DNA of 64,000 nt, taken from Sarcocystis neurona. Taxonomy: Eukaryota > Apicomplexa > Conoidasida > Eucoccidiorida > Sarcocystidae. Below, in pieces: positions 40,501-51,001 of this stretch (the first letter of the stretch is position 1; the number at the start of each line of letters is the position of its first letter). Below the pieces are notes generated by a model. That model was not told the origin of the DNA. It did no database searches and worked only from the letters and a program-made list of their open reading frames with translations. A program made the position numbers and the translations under genes. The DNA lies in assembly GCA_000727475.1 (NCBI GenBank), contig KL647317.1, forward strand, positions 62,001-126,000. The letters run 5' to 3'.

Positions 40501-41618
40501 CTACGCTTATCAGGAATGATCGCACTGCACATCGAGATGCAGTGCAGGGTGGTGTGACACAGCTACGGAGCTGCAAGGACATATATTGTTTGCGTCGTAT
40601 GCACTTGCCAGTCTTGCCTGTCCTTAAAATATTCAGTTCACGTCGTTGCTTTACTCTCGAAGTCGAACACTTGAATCCGCCTGTGGTGCACTTGCTAGCT
40701 TACATGCCCTATTCGAATATGAACATGTGTACCAGAGCAAACATCCCTGCGTGTCCTCTTAAGTTTCTTAGTCGGCGCGCGAAAATTTGTCTCGTGCGCT
40801 GCGCGTTCGTATTTTCCCTGCCGTTGGCGTCCCTAGTTCTTCTGCTGCAGCACCTACAGCCTTCAGAATTTCATAGAACATCGAAGGATGGTACAATTGT
40901 AGAAACCGACAAGTATATGGGACGGTCCTGATATGTACATGTGTATGTGTGAACACACCGTGTGCATATACAAATGTGTACATATGTTTATGCGTATGAT
41001 TGTACGTATGCATGTATGGGAATGACGGTGCAACGGCTCTTCGTTGCTGAAGACCTCCACTCTTGTGCTAGCTCGGTCAATGTAATATTAGGCAACCTTC
41101 TGCACACCTCGCTGCAAACAGATTTGTAGGGCTTTGCACGTGTGCAGATTTTTCTCAGAGTTACACCCGCAGCTGCTTTCATCTGGACAGATATCGTCGT
41201 GTGCTGGTATGTCGCAGCGACAACAAGTGTTCAGATCAGAAACAAACTCACCAATCCGCTGCTCACGGCCGTTTCAAGCACCTCTCTTTCGATAAAAGCT
41301 GAGGATCCTGTTACGCTCGAAATGTCTGCGACGAGCTGTCCACATGTGGCTACGAGTGACTCACCTGGCGTTGTGATTACGTGGAAGTCACGCAGCCTGG
41401 ACGCCAGACTTTTTGAAGAAATTTTCACGCTATCTAAAGATAGGTTAACAGCTACTGCACGGGCACATTCTCTGCGGCCTGGAGTTTCCTACGACATCGA
41501 TGTGGTGCTTGCCTACGAGGAGGACGAGAGTTTGAATTCTTCCGTTACAGCTGATATCCAAGTGCACTCAGCCACGTTCGCGTTAAGCTTCAATCTAGAA
41601 GAACTTCGTATTCCCTGA
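10213..41618 (+). CDS. Giant modular secreted protein with tandem PKD/REJ-like domain pairs (gene-level model)
   Basis: Gene-level entry; exons are detailed below. Exon 1 (10213-11043) gives a signal sequence. It is followed by repeated units, each encoding two related beta-sandwich-like domains. Exons read by similarity and phase are: 15251-15284, 16194-16381, 17998-18377 (unit 1); 19387-19655, 22542-22732, 23551-23921 (unit 2); 25005-25062, 25122-25154, 26271-26304, 27694-27881, 29821-30203 (unit 3); 32121-32208, 33498-33531, 35009-35208, 36346-36725 (unit 4); about 37434-37539, 38380-38413, 40220-40410, 41218-41618 (unit 5). Domain hallmarks are V-x-L-D-x-S-x-S near the first strand, an invariant Trp, and a P-G-x-x-Y/F strand in the second half. 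This resembles PKD and REJ modules of polycystin-1-type proteins. The product is probably extracellular or surface. No transmembrane helix is seen before the TGA at 41616, but the C-terminus may continue through an unrecognised exon. Confidence 0.7.
11726..14444 (+). CDS. Candidate unit 0: partial PKD/REJ-like exons, borders tentative
   Basis: Two pieces look like members of the repeat family. One (about 11726-11872) begins with a DPPVTLFLPR segment and ends with a Trp codon split TG|GTAATG, exactly like the first-domain exons of later units. Its 5' border is phase 2 and does not match exon 1. The other starts at 14051 (phase 1, as in all second-domain exons). It shows the Cys-then-Trp spacing and the expected second-half strand pattern, but the frame stops at 14331. 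The expected domain end seems to resume in another frame at 14368-14444, ending in phase 0 before GTACTC. The matching second-half exon of the first domain was not found between them. The unit is therefore either diverged with extra introns, or decayed. Confidence 0.35.
12515..12552. repeat. AT microsatellite
   Basis: A TA dinucleotide run flanked by ATGTATA-type variants, in a putative intron of the giant gene. Confidence 0.9.
13376..13400. repeat. AT microsatellite
   Basis: A TA run of about 24 bases in a putative intron of the giant gene. Confidence 0.9.
15251..18377 (+). CDS. Unit 1 of the domain-pair array (3 exons traced)
   Basis: Exon 15251-15284 (34 nt, phase 1 to 2) ends in a Trp codon split TG|GTAAGT. 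Exon 16194-16381 (188 nt, phase 2 to 1) starts G-AAG-TGT, giving W-K-C, with Cys-x3-Cys and a later YESGEAY strand. Exon 17998-18377 (380 nt, phase 1 to 0) encodes the whole second domain. That domain has VKTC, VLWSY, then MIPGSQYTVV, and a closing Pro-rich linker LPPAAVVK just before GTACGT. All three junctions are phase-compatible where they meet. The exon that should encode the first strands (expected phase 0 to 1, about 58-91 nt) was not found between 14445 and 15250, so the unit is incomplete at its 5' end. Confidence 0.65.
19387..23921 (+). CDS. Unit 2 of the domain-pair array, complete
   Basis: This is the clearest unit. Exon 19387-19655 starts in phase 0 after TTTTCAG and carries ACDVIQLDGSSS, typical of PKD/REJ first strands, then FATVTC. 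It ends in VYLLW with the Trp codon split TG|GTGAGC. Inside it, 19445-19495 (51 nt, GTAAGC...TCTCCAG) looks like an intron that is also an open in-frame segment. Exon 22542-22732 (191 nt) continues W-K-C-E-D-P-C to a phase 1 end. Exon 23551-23921 (371 nt) is the second domain, with TNPCPVRSVEMSW, a LLQADTYQF strand and the linker KPPEIILQ before GTAACG. Joining them gives one continuous frame from 19387 to 23921. Confidence 0.72.
25005..30203 (+). CDS. Unit 3 of the domain-pair array, complete (5 exons)
   Basis: Exon 25005-25062 is 58 nt, phase 0 to 1, the same length as the matching part of unit 2. It carries MCDAVTLDLSES. Exon 25122-25154 (33 nt) follows a strong polypyrimidine acceptor. 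Exon 26271-26304 (34 nt) ends LSARW with a TG|GTGAGT split Trp. Exon 27694-27881 (188 nt) starts W-F-C-P-A-C. Exon 29821-30203 (383 nt) is the second domain, with VEHC, GHTW, a KGQTFVFKLRVWY strand and linker APNVAINP before GTAGGT. Every junction keeps phase. The first domain is split over four exons here but over two in unit 2, so introns have been gained or lost between copies. The 33-nt exon is the least secure piece. Confidence 0.65.
25635..25935. repeat. Diverged ~149-bp direct duplication inside an intron
   Basis: A segment starting GCGTCACTAGGACGTACTTA at about 25635 recurs about 149 bases later as GCGTCAGCGGGACGTACTTA. The two copies stay alignable to about 25935, sharing for example a TGTATC-TAACG/TGACG segment. 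Both lie in the intron between the second and third small exons of unit 3. They are clearly related but substantially diverged. Confidence 0.75.
28504..28635. repeat. Paired AT microsatellites
   Basis: Two long TA runs (28504-28531 and about 28584-28635), separated by about 50 bases, lie in the intron between the last two exons of unit 3. ORFs rich in Ile/Tyr here are repeat artefacts. Confidence 0.9.
32121..36725 (+). CDS. Unit 4 of the domain-pair array, complete (4 exons)
   Basis: Exon 32121-32208 (88 nt, phase 0 to 1) combines what units 3's first two small exons encode (58+33 nt). It reads EAVLIDRDSS, then VRVSC. Exon 33498-33531 is the 34-nt element, ending AWW with a TG|GTAAGC split Trp. 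Exon 35009-35208 (200 nt) starts W-V-C-H-A-G-F-C. Exon 36346-36725 (380 nt) is the second domain, with VHC, LDWEVSS, a LIEGAHYTVKPSAYY strand and the Pro-rich linker ending PTAVIE before GTAGGT. All junctions are phase-compatible. The donor at 32208 (GTGTGTG) is the weakest border. Confidence 0.62.
32623..32681. repeat. TATG/TA compound microsatellite
   Basis: A TATG tetranucleotide run changes into a TA dinucleotide run. It lies in an intron of unit 4. Confidence 0.9.
34468..34530. repeat. TATG/TA compound microsatellite
   Basis: ATGT repeats are followed by TA repeats and a second short TATATACATG cluster, in an intron of unit 4. Confidence 0.85.
37434..41618 (+). CDS. Unit 5, last recognised domain pair and stop codon
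   Basis: The first-strand exon is tentative (37434-37539, phase 0 to 1, with VQAIALLDSYYF). Exon 38380-38413 is again 34 nt after TTGATTTTGCAG and ends LIGSW with TG|GTACGT. Exon 40220-40410 (191 nt) starts W-E-C-L-G-L-C. Exon 41218 onward holds the second domain, with ATSC, VITWKS and LRPGVSYDIDVVLAY. Unlike the other units it has no Pro-rich linker or phase 0 donor at the expected place. The frame runs to TGA at 41616-41618, which may be the true C-terminus. An alternative is a donor at 41562 (GTGCAC) leading to a further, unseen exon. Confidence 0.58.
40041..40072. repeat. AT microsatellite
   Basis: A TA run interrupted by TGTATACA, about 150 bases before the 40220 exon of the giant gene. 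Confidence 0.85.
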
Positions 41619-44600
41619 GGCTTGAAGAGTCAAGCGGTCAACAGTGTGGCGACGCACGAGCTGGGAAGTTAAAAAAATACGCGACTGCAATACCCCCTCT
41701 TAGGCGTTGTCCTCTTGGAACGTTCACACATTGTGAACACCTGGGTCCAAAATTGATTTACACTGAGATGTTTTGTTCCTTTTCAGTAATACTAAAGGAA
41801 TACCTTCTGTGCTAGTTAAGAGAATTACCGGTGGCATGTCAGGCCAACATGTCCAATGTGGACCAACAGACCTCTGCTCAGATTGAAAAGCGTCCACTTT
41901 TAGCAGACGCAAGGAGAGCGCCCGCCGACTTCGAGACGTCTTCTGAAAGCAGTGCTTGGCACCTGCGTACTGCCCATACTTAATTCAGTACTCCGCAGCT
42001 GTGCTGCAGCAACAAACGGCGCAGCTCTTTACCTGGAGCAGCCTGATTGTGGGCGATTGCAGGTGCTGCTCGAAATGCAGGAAGCTCAGGCTGGCCGGAT
42101 GGTCGTACAAGCTGCTGCAGGAAGAGCCCCGTGTTGCGACAGCAAGCGCTGCAACGAAGGGCTGTTGCTGCTCATGTAGGTTGAACCCTGTCCCCGGAAC
42201 TGAGGTCCATCAACTGTAACTTTTGCGGTGCTTTCATCTCGTTCTCATCGCTGTGCGCTGCGCGTACGCTCCAGTCTGCTGCATCTATCCGCTTGAAAAA
42301 AAGTAAGTACATCGAGACTTGGAGTCGGAGCTGCGTTGCCTTCTGCGTCTCGGACGGCCTCACGCCTCTCTGTGGAGCGGAGTCAGGGTATACGTGGCAG
42401 CCGAGGCAGGGGAAAGGAGAAAAAAATCATGAAAGTGATCTGGAATAACTGCATGTCTTTTTTTTTTTATGTACAGACGAACACGTACACCGTGTGCATC
42501 TACTGGCAAAGGTTCGCACGTGAGTGCACTCACTTCGACCGATAAATGCCATTTTTCTCTTCCGTTTGCCATTCGTTATCAGTTTACATTTGTAACCGTG
42601 ATTCTGAACGGATGTACCCATCCTCCTCTGCCAGATATGGACGGTCACGCGTACTCACTAACGCATGTGTCCCCCTACCCACTCTTGCACATATGCCTAA
42701 TTGCATCGTGGGCAATGTATGTGTATGCGTGTATCAGTAGGGGCATGTCGCCCGCGGAGCCCTCCTGTGGCGGATGGAAAATGTGTCTGCTCACACTCAT
42801 TATGGAATTCCACGACCAAAACAGCTGAAGAAAGGCCGCGTAGAACGTGTCCCCGACTGGCTACCAGCGGTGTAAGAGGACCAACATTACGAGGAAGACC
42901 GGAATCGGCAGTGGAAATTGGATTTCTGTACGCTTGGAAGTGGTTTTTTACGTACAATTGATGACTTTTGAGACTGTGGCCGTGTAGCCGCTAACATCAA
43001 AAAGCGGATCTCTGGCCCGTTGCGCTTGCATTCGTGCATTGTGATGTCTGCAGACATTGCAGCAACTGTCATGTCTCCGTGGTTCAGCCGTGCGTGAAAT
43101 ACCTGGGAAGAAGCCCTGCGGAATTAGGACGCCGCATGAGAGACAAGGATTCATTCCTCTCAGTCGGCGAAAGAGGCCGGCTAGGAGTCTGGAGGGCTCA
43201 CAGGCACTCAACCGTCTTCGCGTGTTTCTATTTTAATGGTGTGACGGGAGCGTACGGTCACTTCTTCCTGATGGTTAGAGAATCCTCGATGGCTTCAACT
43301 TTACAGCACAGCTACAAACACAGGCGCACGAAGTACCACCCTCTTTGTGCGTATGTAGTGTTCAGCGCACACCGCTGTTTGCAACACAAACCCAAACAGC
43401 TACACGGGTAAGGTGGCAACCCGTGTCTGGGTTGAGAAATTTCATCGAGAAGTACATTTTCAAGGAAAACGGCGTTATTATGAGGAAATTTCAGCATAGA
43501 AATATGTCTCCCCTGTCTGTGTGCGAACAACTCGCTGCCTTCTCCACCCTTCGCCCCGCCGCTCGCGTCTGTTGTGCCGCGGAAGTATACGCTGCATGTG
43601 CCCCTGCTGCCGCTTCTAGTGTATTCGGGCACATTCTGTGTATTTGTCAAACACCATACTGGCGCGCATCATCGTACGATACGTCGCGCCCGCTGGGGAT
43701 ACACACACTCTTGTACACCACGTATTTCTATACTACGTACTGGCGTGTGTGTGAGAGCATCCTGTGTATGTAGACAAAGACGGCTCGGTTTTGTATTCAC
43801 TCGCGGGCTTGAGGGTGTTATAACCATGGTGGAAGTCACCGTCCATCTTAGGGGAGATTGCTTCGCGGTGTACACGTCGGAGGGCCTACGGAATTTCGCT
43901 TCTCCGTCTCACTCATTAAAAGATACACGAGAGCTGTTTAACCTCGTCCGCGTGAGTCGGTCGGTACGCCGGCGTCGCGCCTACACGTAATTTTCCATGT
44001 GGGTAGCAATGGCCGTACTAGGGTGCTGCTTGCCTCCCTGATACCGCGAAACCCGTAAGTGTCACACTTGCTTGTGCCACGCATGCCTTTGTAAACAACA
44101 TTCGGCAGAAGATGCTACCCCTTCGCCTAGGTTTCCTCCACACAAGCACTCCTCTGTTTACCCAAGTTCGGGCCTTGAGAAGTCGCTCACTGGTGTGTCA
44201 ACTCTTTCCTGCGGTGCAACCTGCGCGCTCTATGTGTTTATAGACGCTCGGATCAGAGTACTCCACGGCTTCCACGAAGGGATCCGATTTATTCATGCAA
44301 CTGTCGTAATGTACGGACTTGTGGATATTGTAGTGATTCTCACGTTGTCGGGGAGTACAAAATGTCGGAACGAACTGAGACGAATGCTACAATTGCTAGG
44401 AGTAAAAACCACCGGTACTCTTTTATGGCAGCGCGTACGAATATATTCTTCAAAACATATTTACGTTAATGTAGCTGCAAGCCACTGGGCACCAAAGAAG
44501 TGCCTTCGCAGCTTCAATGTGGTCTGACAGCTTCGACGCTGTGTGAGGTTTACTGCTCAAAGGCTAAGTGTCCTGTTCCCTCGTGCCGGTAGGGTATTGT

Positions 44601-45513
44601 TCTTTTTCAAAATGTGCTGTATATAGCACAAATATTTATCGTGTGCGTACCGGTAAAAAATGCTGTCCTTCCACAGACGCGGCTTCTGCCAGAGCGCCTA
44701 CGTCCTCTGGGCCGTCTCCAGTGCGTGCATATTCTCGCACATCGACACAGGTCACGGATGGATCCTCCAGATTCTAGAAGAGGGGAAGTTTTTCAGAGCG
44801 CCGGCCTACAAGGGCGAGAAGAGATCTTTACTGTATTGCTCCATTAACTGCATTATTTACGTGTGTGTGTGCGTGTTGGAGGCGCACCTACAGAATCCTT
44901 CACGCACATGCGTTCCATGTATCTTGAGGCATCGTACGCTTTTAAGGCAACAATCCGTACGGAATAGGATGGATGCGTCGCGTGCATTATAATATTCGTG
45001 AGAAAAAGATCGAACGTCTCCGCGACTACCTGACTATCTACGTAGCATTCAAATAGTTGACGTATGCGTGACACGGACGCACATGTATCACTTGTGAGTA
45101 GATCCGCGGAAAAGACCTCACTTTTCACGTTTCAACATATTTTTTGTCTAGACGGGCGGTACGCGTAGGCGCTAGCGTTCGTGCATGCACTTCACTCATC
45201 ACTCTGCGCGGCTGCACCAACGGCGTCGCACAACCATGCTTGCTTTCGTTGCAAAAATTATTCTTTCCTTTCAGTGTTCCGCAAATACTCTTTCCATCAC
45301 GGTGCCTTCTCCAATGTAGAAGGACGCCTGTCAATCGTGGAATATTTTCCACTATATCCTCCTATGGTGGAACGGAAGCAAATGCTTCGTTCGTTGTCTC
45401 CGACATCCGTCTCATCAGTGAAGAACAGATTTTGCTTCTTTTCCATGAGGAAAACAGTTCACTTACGTCAGACTTCTTTGCTTCCTCGTTTCCCTCGCAC
45501 TTCAGGTGGAAAC
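41619..45513 (+). other. Spacer with weak REJ-like traces
   Basis: No gene can be supported between the giant gene's stop and the next start. Two plus-strand stretches faintly resemble the repeat domains. About 43820-43900 reads MVEVTVHLRGDC, and about 44260-44330 reads a FHEGIRFIHATVVMYG strand like the P-G-x-x-Y segment of the array. Neither has convincing splice borders. They may be remnants, distant exons, or chance. Just before 45514 the sequence ends CGCACTTCAG, a good splice acceptor, which suggests an intron in the 5' leader of the next gene. Confidence 0.35.
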
Positions 45514-47431
45514 ATGGCGCAGAGTGTAGGAGCGTCAGCAGCGGCTGCAGGGGCGGCGCTGCTGCGTCAGAGGAGCGTGAATGTTCTACGAGGTTTTGCT
45601 GTTTCTTCAGCCGGCTCGCGTGAAAAAAGAGCTTCCTCAGTTCAGTCGTCACTATCCAGTAAATTTCCGTGCTTCAGCCGAAGCATCCCCTTGGTTTTCA
45701 ATAGCGGCAGCCGCGCAGGCTGCAACAGCAGCTCAGGCCGCTGCTTCGCGAGCAGCGCAGGGGTTGCTGCGCCGTATATGCTGGTGGACAAACCACGACC
45801 AACTCAATATCAAACAGAAATCTACAATGAAGCTACTGACGTGAAGGCTGGCGTGGAGAAGAGCTCCACAAAGGGCCTTATCCTTCTCACCACGCTGCTC
45901 ATCGTGGTCCCCATCGTGCACACGAAATACGAGCTACACAAATACTACTCTGAGGTATCTTTGTATGGACAATCATGTGGACACAGTTGTGGTAGAAACG
46001 AAATCCTGCACGCATGCACATATTTGTATGTATGTGTGCGTGTGGAGTGGTACACACGTTCGGGGTGGTCGTCAAACTGGACACAAATACAGATACGATG
46101 CATACCAGGGGTACAAAAGTGTGTGCGAATATATTCACTGAACGTATCTACCCAACTGTGTGAGCGTTACAGAAGTGCGAAAATCTTTGATGTGGGTGAA
46201 CTCACAGCAAACCGCAGAGGAATGCAGTACGAGTGCCTCTGCAGAGGTGTGCATGTTCATATTTGTTGTAAATACAATGGATAAGAGGTAGACGTGTGCA
46301 GTCCAGCAGGTGGACAGAGACGCAATCTATTGCAGGACTGAAGATGTGGCTCAAGCTCGCTCGAGTATATTTGTAGGCGCCGTCTGTGGGTACGCCAACG
46401 CGCGCCTCCAGGATCAGTGAGAGATATCATCATCTCTCCAGTTCCACGTCTGTGTGCGTGTGTGTCTGCGTGTGTAGAAGACAGGCCGCTTCATTTACGC
46501 CCACGTCTGTGTACGCCAGACAGAGCACATACATGTAGATGTACTAATGCACGTGTGCAAGACTGCGCCCATGTGCGTCGATGGAGTCGCTTAAAAAGCT
46601 TGACGAACAGCGCGTCTTCAGCCTCTGCGTGGTTTCGTATGTCGACGCGTACGTGTGTACATGCACACGTGCGTGTAAACTGGTTAGCGAATGCGTGCTC
46701 TCTTCTCTATGTATGAATATGTATCTTTTATATATATATGTCGGGGTGTTCAAAGTGACAGGTGCTCAAGGAAATCCGGCCTGGTTAGACCACAAAAGTA
46801 CTAGATCTGAGAGCCTCGATATTTTCTCTGGTCAGTAGTTGCCCTGGCGCGTACCGGTATGCTTGTGTGTAATACATTTTCCGCAGGTTGTGTATACATC
46901 CGTATTTTCGAGCGTTTAGAGGAGGGATATGCCAATTTTGTGTGTGTCGCATATCGGAGCAGTGCACACGCGTATGTGTGTCCGATATTCAAGAGGATGC
47001 CGTAGGACTGAGAACTGGTGACCGTGTGCAAGATCATCTGTTCGTGTCTCTCATTGCTTCACGAGTACGTACATGTGTGGAAGAGAGCGTAGCATATTTC
47101 TCTAGGTTCCCCTTATGTGAAGTGAAGTTTCCCTTTTGATGCATATCTTCTCGTTCCTGCACGCAGGAATCTTATCCACGTCACCCCCCTTGAATCGTGT
47201 GTTTTAACCGTACGTGTGCGTGTATACGTGTCAGCTTGCTTCCCGTGACCTGCCTACATACTAAAGGGATCTAATCGACATTTGCCTGTACGTATGGACA
47301 GTATATGCCATGGGAGGTGAATGCTGCTTTTGCTGCTGCTGTGCATGTCGTCTATGCAGTATGGCCACTTTTACAAGACTGGCTGGGATCTTTATCACTA
47401 CGACAAGGGGAAGAGCACATACCTGTCTTAA
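45514..47431 (+). CDS. Small mitochondrial-type single-span membrane protein, two exons
   Basis: Exon 1 is 45514-45954, with ATG in AAACATGGC context nine bases after a CTTCAG acceptor. Exon 2 is 47360-47431, ending TAA, after the acceptor GTCTATGCAG. Both join in phase 0 (GAG|GTATCT...CAG|TAT), giving 170 residues. The N-terminal 100 residues are rich in Ala, Ser and Arg and almost lack acids, as in a mitochondrial presequence. Next come an acidic patch, a hydrophobic helix (LILLTTLLIVVPIV, about residues 130-143) and a tyrosine-rich hydrophilic end that spans the junction (HKYYSE|YGHFYKTGWD). The layout resembles small subunits of respiratory-chain or ATP-synthase complexes, many of which are lineage-specific in apicomplexans. 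No family is identified. Additional small exons inside the 1.4-kb intron cannot be excluded. Confidence 0.6.
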
Positions 47432-50400
47432 GGGCTTTTACTTCCCAGGTGCTCAGCCCGAATTGTTGACACTGGAGATCAGGGAAATTCTGCAGCAGTC
47501 TCCAGGAAAAGAAAAGCCACGTTATGTGGAGAGCCGCTGCTGCTGCTCCAATCCTGCAGCGGCTCGATCTTTTTGAGGTTGCGACGTATAGGGGTGGTGA
47601 TGTTTGACGCTAAGGTGGCGGAGTCCGGCTGTTGCTGCTGACTGGGGCTGCTGCCGCTGGCGTCGAACCGTCTCGGGACTGCTGCAGCTGCGTTTTCGTT
47701 GTTCTCTACACTGCTGTTGTAGTTCTTGCGGTTATGTACATGCTGCGACAGTTGATTCTGTCAGTCTCTACTTCGTAGAATCCTCGTTCCACTCAGTTTA
47801 CATTCGCTGACGTCTCCACGAGGAGATTGCCGCGACATGCTCATGTGTTTGTTGTATGTAAAGCTGATTCTTCTTCCTTGAAAATCTTTGCAGCTGGGCC
47901 AGCGGCGACTGCATTGTTCCGGTGTCAGTGTGTGTCGCACCCATGTGTCCCTGCGGAAACAGTAGCTCTGTAGCGTTGCGGTGCGTCCTTGCATCAAACG
48001 TCGGCGCTCCAGCATGACTTGCAGGCATACTGGCTCGGTTGTACGTCTTCACTGTGTCTCTCCCGAATAAGTAAGCGACTAACTCCCCTTAACGCGTTAA
48101 ACGATGTACCTGCCGCCTTCACTGGTAGACAAAAGAGAGTGCACGCACGAATGTGCAGTCTAACCAAATGTGTAGCTTCCGCTGCCTCATAGTGCAGCTG
48201 CGCTCCACAACAAGACGAATTCTTACCAGCAGGTGATGCAGCAATTCCTCAAAAAGTATGGGTCGGTAGCGCTTGGGTAAGGCTCACATTCTTAGCTCGT
48301 AACCGAGCAGCACGACGTGTACACTTGGACATTATATCTTTGTGTGTCTACACTGTACGTCTTTCCCCTCATCACACAGGGCATTTCCGTTTTCCCCCGC
48401 GCAACGGAAGACTGCGCTTGTAGCCTGGTGCGCCATTCTTTGTTGTCTCCACGGCTATACACGTAATGTAAACAACTACATACTGAAGAAACGTATAGGT
48501 ACGTGTGTGCGCCGGGTGTCTCCGCCCTCTCATGTGGACTCGTTAGAAACGCGAGAGGAAATCGGCGGGGGTAATTCAGTTCAAGGATAGCTGATGTGGC
48601 AGAAAGGGGATTCGTGGAAGAATTTGATTAGTAGATGGTAGAGAGCTGTGTAAGTGTCAAGTCTAGTGTTGGCTGGCTGAGGATCAGTAGCAACCACTTC
48701 AAGCCGTGATTGAGAAGGAAGAAGCAGGAAAGAAAGCTTAATTCTACGTGCCCATTGGAACAGTAGACACTACAGAATCCTCCTGTACTGTTATAGACTA
48801 CCTGTGTGTAGGGAAGCGTTGTAGAGTGCTGCAAGATGAAGAAGTAATCGGTGCGTGCTACGCAATCGGACATTCTTCTTCCTCGTCGAAAAGCAATGTC
48901 ATGTGCCTACAGTCGCTGTTCATTTATTGACAGATATTGTTGTGCATGAATTCTTAGATTAAGGTAGGCACACGCACAAACATAGGGTGTGTATGCACGT
49001 GTACATATGTGTAAGTGTGCACGAACGTACGTAGAGATGAGCGTACGCTTGTACTTATGAACAAGAGCCTACGTATGTATATGTGTCTGCTGAGTACCGT
49101 CATGACATCTGCAGCCGGCGAGCCGCCACGTCCAGGAGGCGGCTGCGCTGTGGCTGATCTCCTTTGCTGACGCTTGTGTAGGGAATTAGGTGTGCACGAA
49201 GAGTACCGCTCAACAATGTGTGATTTCGTGCCGCGCCCGTGCACTCTATTCGGAAGCATTCGCTCCGGTATTGCACATGTGCTGACGCAGGAGCGTAGAC
49301 GGGGGACAACGGTATACGTGAGTAGACACGTACGAATGTATATAACTATTAGTTTGTGATTGTGCATATAAGCAGACGTACTTTCATGCCTTCGCGAGAG
49401 AGTGTATATTTATATATACACACTTTTTGAGGCCTCTCCTGCGGTCGTGGTAGAAACCTTGAAGTGTAGTTATTACTAGGTCGCAATTACGCTACGCGCT
49501 GATGAACTTGATATTATGCATGGAGTGGGAAATCGGCTACCCAATAATAGGCGGCTGCTTGCGATACATACATATTACTGATTTCCCCATCCTGGCGGTA
49601 CTGCGCTGGTGTCGTTTGTGTGAATGGGTACATTTACTTGGTGAGAAGACACTGCAAAGTAACCTTTGTCCTTCTGTTGCCGATGGGCCATACTCTGTGT
49701 ATTTTTGAATGAGTTGTGAGGAGACGGCGTGTTCCGTGCAAACACGTACGTACAAATCCGCGCTTCAGCGCGCACGCGCACACAGGCATGTTTCTTACGA
49801 GATTGCTACCTTACATCAGCTACTCCTCGTGTGGGCGCATTGGTCGTGATGAAAGCACAGGTAAGGCATTTGTAGCGGCGCCAGCCTCCCGCTGACAACT
49901 GAAACTCCCAAAATTTCCCTCGTAACAAAACATTTGCATTGAGTAGCACTGAAGGGGTCCCTGTCGCAGACCTTAGTAAGCGCGGAAGGAGTCTCACCTG
50001 GTTGCTTCCCAAACACAGTGCATGCGCGGCTATTTGCAAAGCACTCCCGCTGCTGAAGTTCGCTTAACTGATTAGTCTTTCGTACTTCCCTTCAAAACTA
50101 CGACGAACAAGGTTGGTCCACAGAAGGACGCAGATCGAATCAGGTGCATGACACAGGTATCAGGACGTGTCTTATGTGTGTACGTTTGATCGACACATAG
50201 ATGCATTCCGACGCGCATTTGTGCGGCATACTTCAACACAGCGAGTACACGTGTACTTTTGAATATGTCAGTGTAGTTCTGTATCCTAGGTGTCATCGTG
50301 CATAGGTTCGCACAGGACGAAAAACATCAGCGCGTAGAACTGTTCAACGCGAGCCTCCCCGTTACGGCTTGCAGGGATACTCAGCGCAAAAGCACGCGTT

Positions 50401-50498
50401 AAATAGGGCCACCGTATATGTATGTACACGAATAGACTTGTGTGTATGCGTCTCTTTACTTGGGGGACGAGTCACAGCGGCCGACGCTTTTTTGGTAG
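47432..50498. other. Spacer without a supportable gene
   Basis: Only short, compositionally random ORFs are seen. A CTG/CAG-rich stretch at 47530-47700 produces Cys- and Ser-rich frames. The plus frame at 48748-48930 (acidic, Ser-rich) is open but has no supporting features. Confidence 0.4.
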
Positions 50499-51000
50499 GA
50501 CCTTCCCGCGGAAGTGTTGCGGACACAGTTCTCCTTGCAGAGAAGTCGGACCGCTCCCTGCCAAACGCACCCCGAACTGCTTCGTGCGTCGTCCTATTTT
50601 CTCAGCGGTGACTTCTAGCCTGTGGATTCCCCTAAGGAGTTTGTGAACAAGGGGACTCGTCGCTCATGTGGTTACCGTGTCTATGCATGTTGTGAAACGC
50701 AAATATGAGTGTACGCGTGTTTCTATGTGTTGAATGTGCCGCAGCGCGCAAAGCCGGGTGTGATGTGACACGCATGTGTATGAGCCGACACACCGTAATG
50801 AATGAGACTGACATTCAAATCAGGTGTTCCTACCTCAGCCGTTGCTTTTATCTACACGCGTACTTTCGCCCTACATTAGGGGCATGTCGTATCACTTCCA
50901 TGTCCAGGCCACCCGTATAAGTGAACGAGATACGACGATACCTCACTCTCTGTACCTACTTGCTTGCTCACATGGCGCATCGACGCGCATTGAACCCGCA
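50499..51000 (+). pseudogene. REJ-like fragment with apparent frame change
   Basis: Segment 50499-50607 follows a TTTTTTGGTAG acceptor (phase 1) and reads GPSRGSVADTVLLAEKSD. This closely matches the first-strand consensus of the array (x-P-x5-C/A-D-x-V-x-L). It ends in phase 2 with CG|GTGACT where the array has TG|GT, so the usual Trp would be Arg. After the acceptor at 50823, one frame gives Arg-Cys-x5-Cys-x-x-x like the matching array exon. The later strand (YIRGMSYHFHVQA, about 50875) lies in another frame, one base shifted. This suggests a decayed copy, though an unrecognised short intron is possible. It could also be part of a functional gene whose exons I could not join. Confidence 0.35.
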
Positions 51001-51001
51001 G

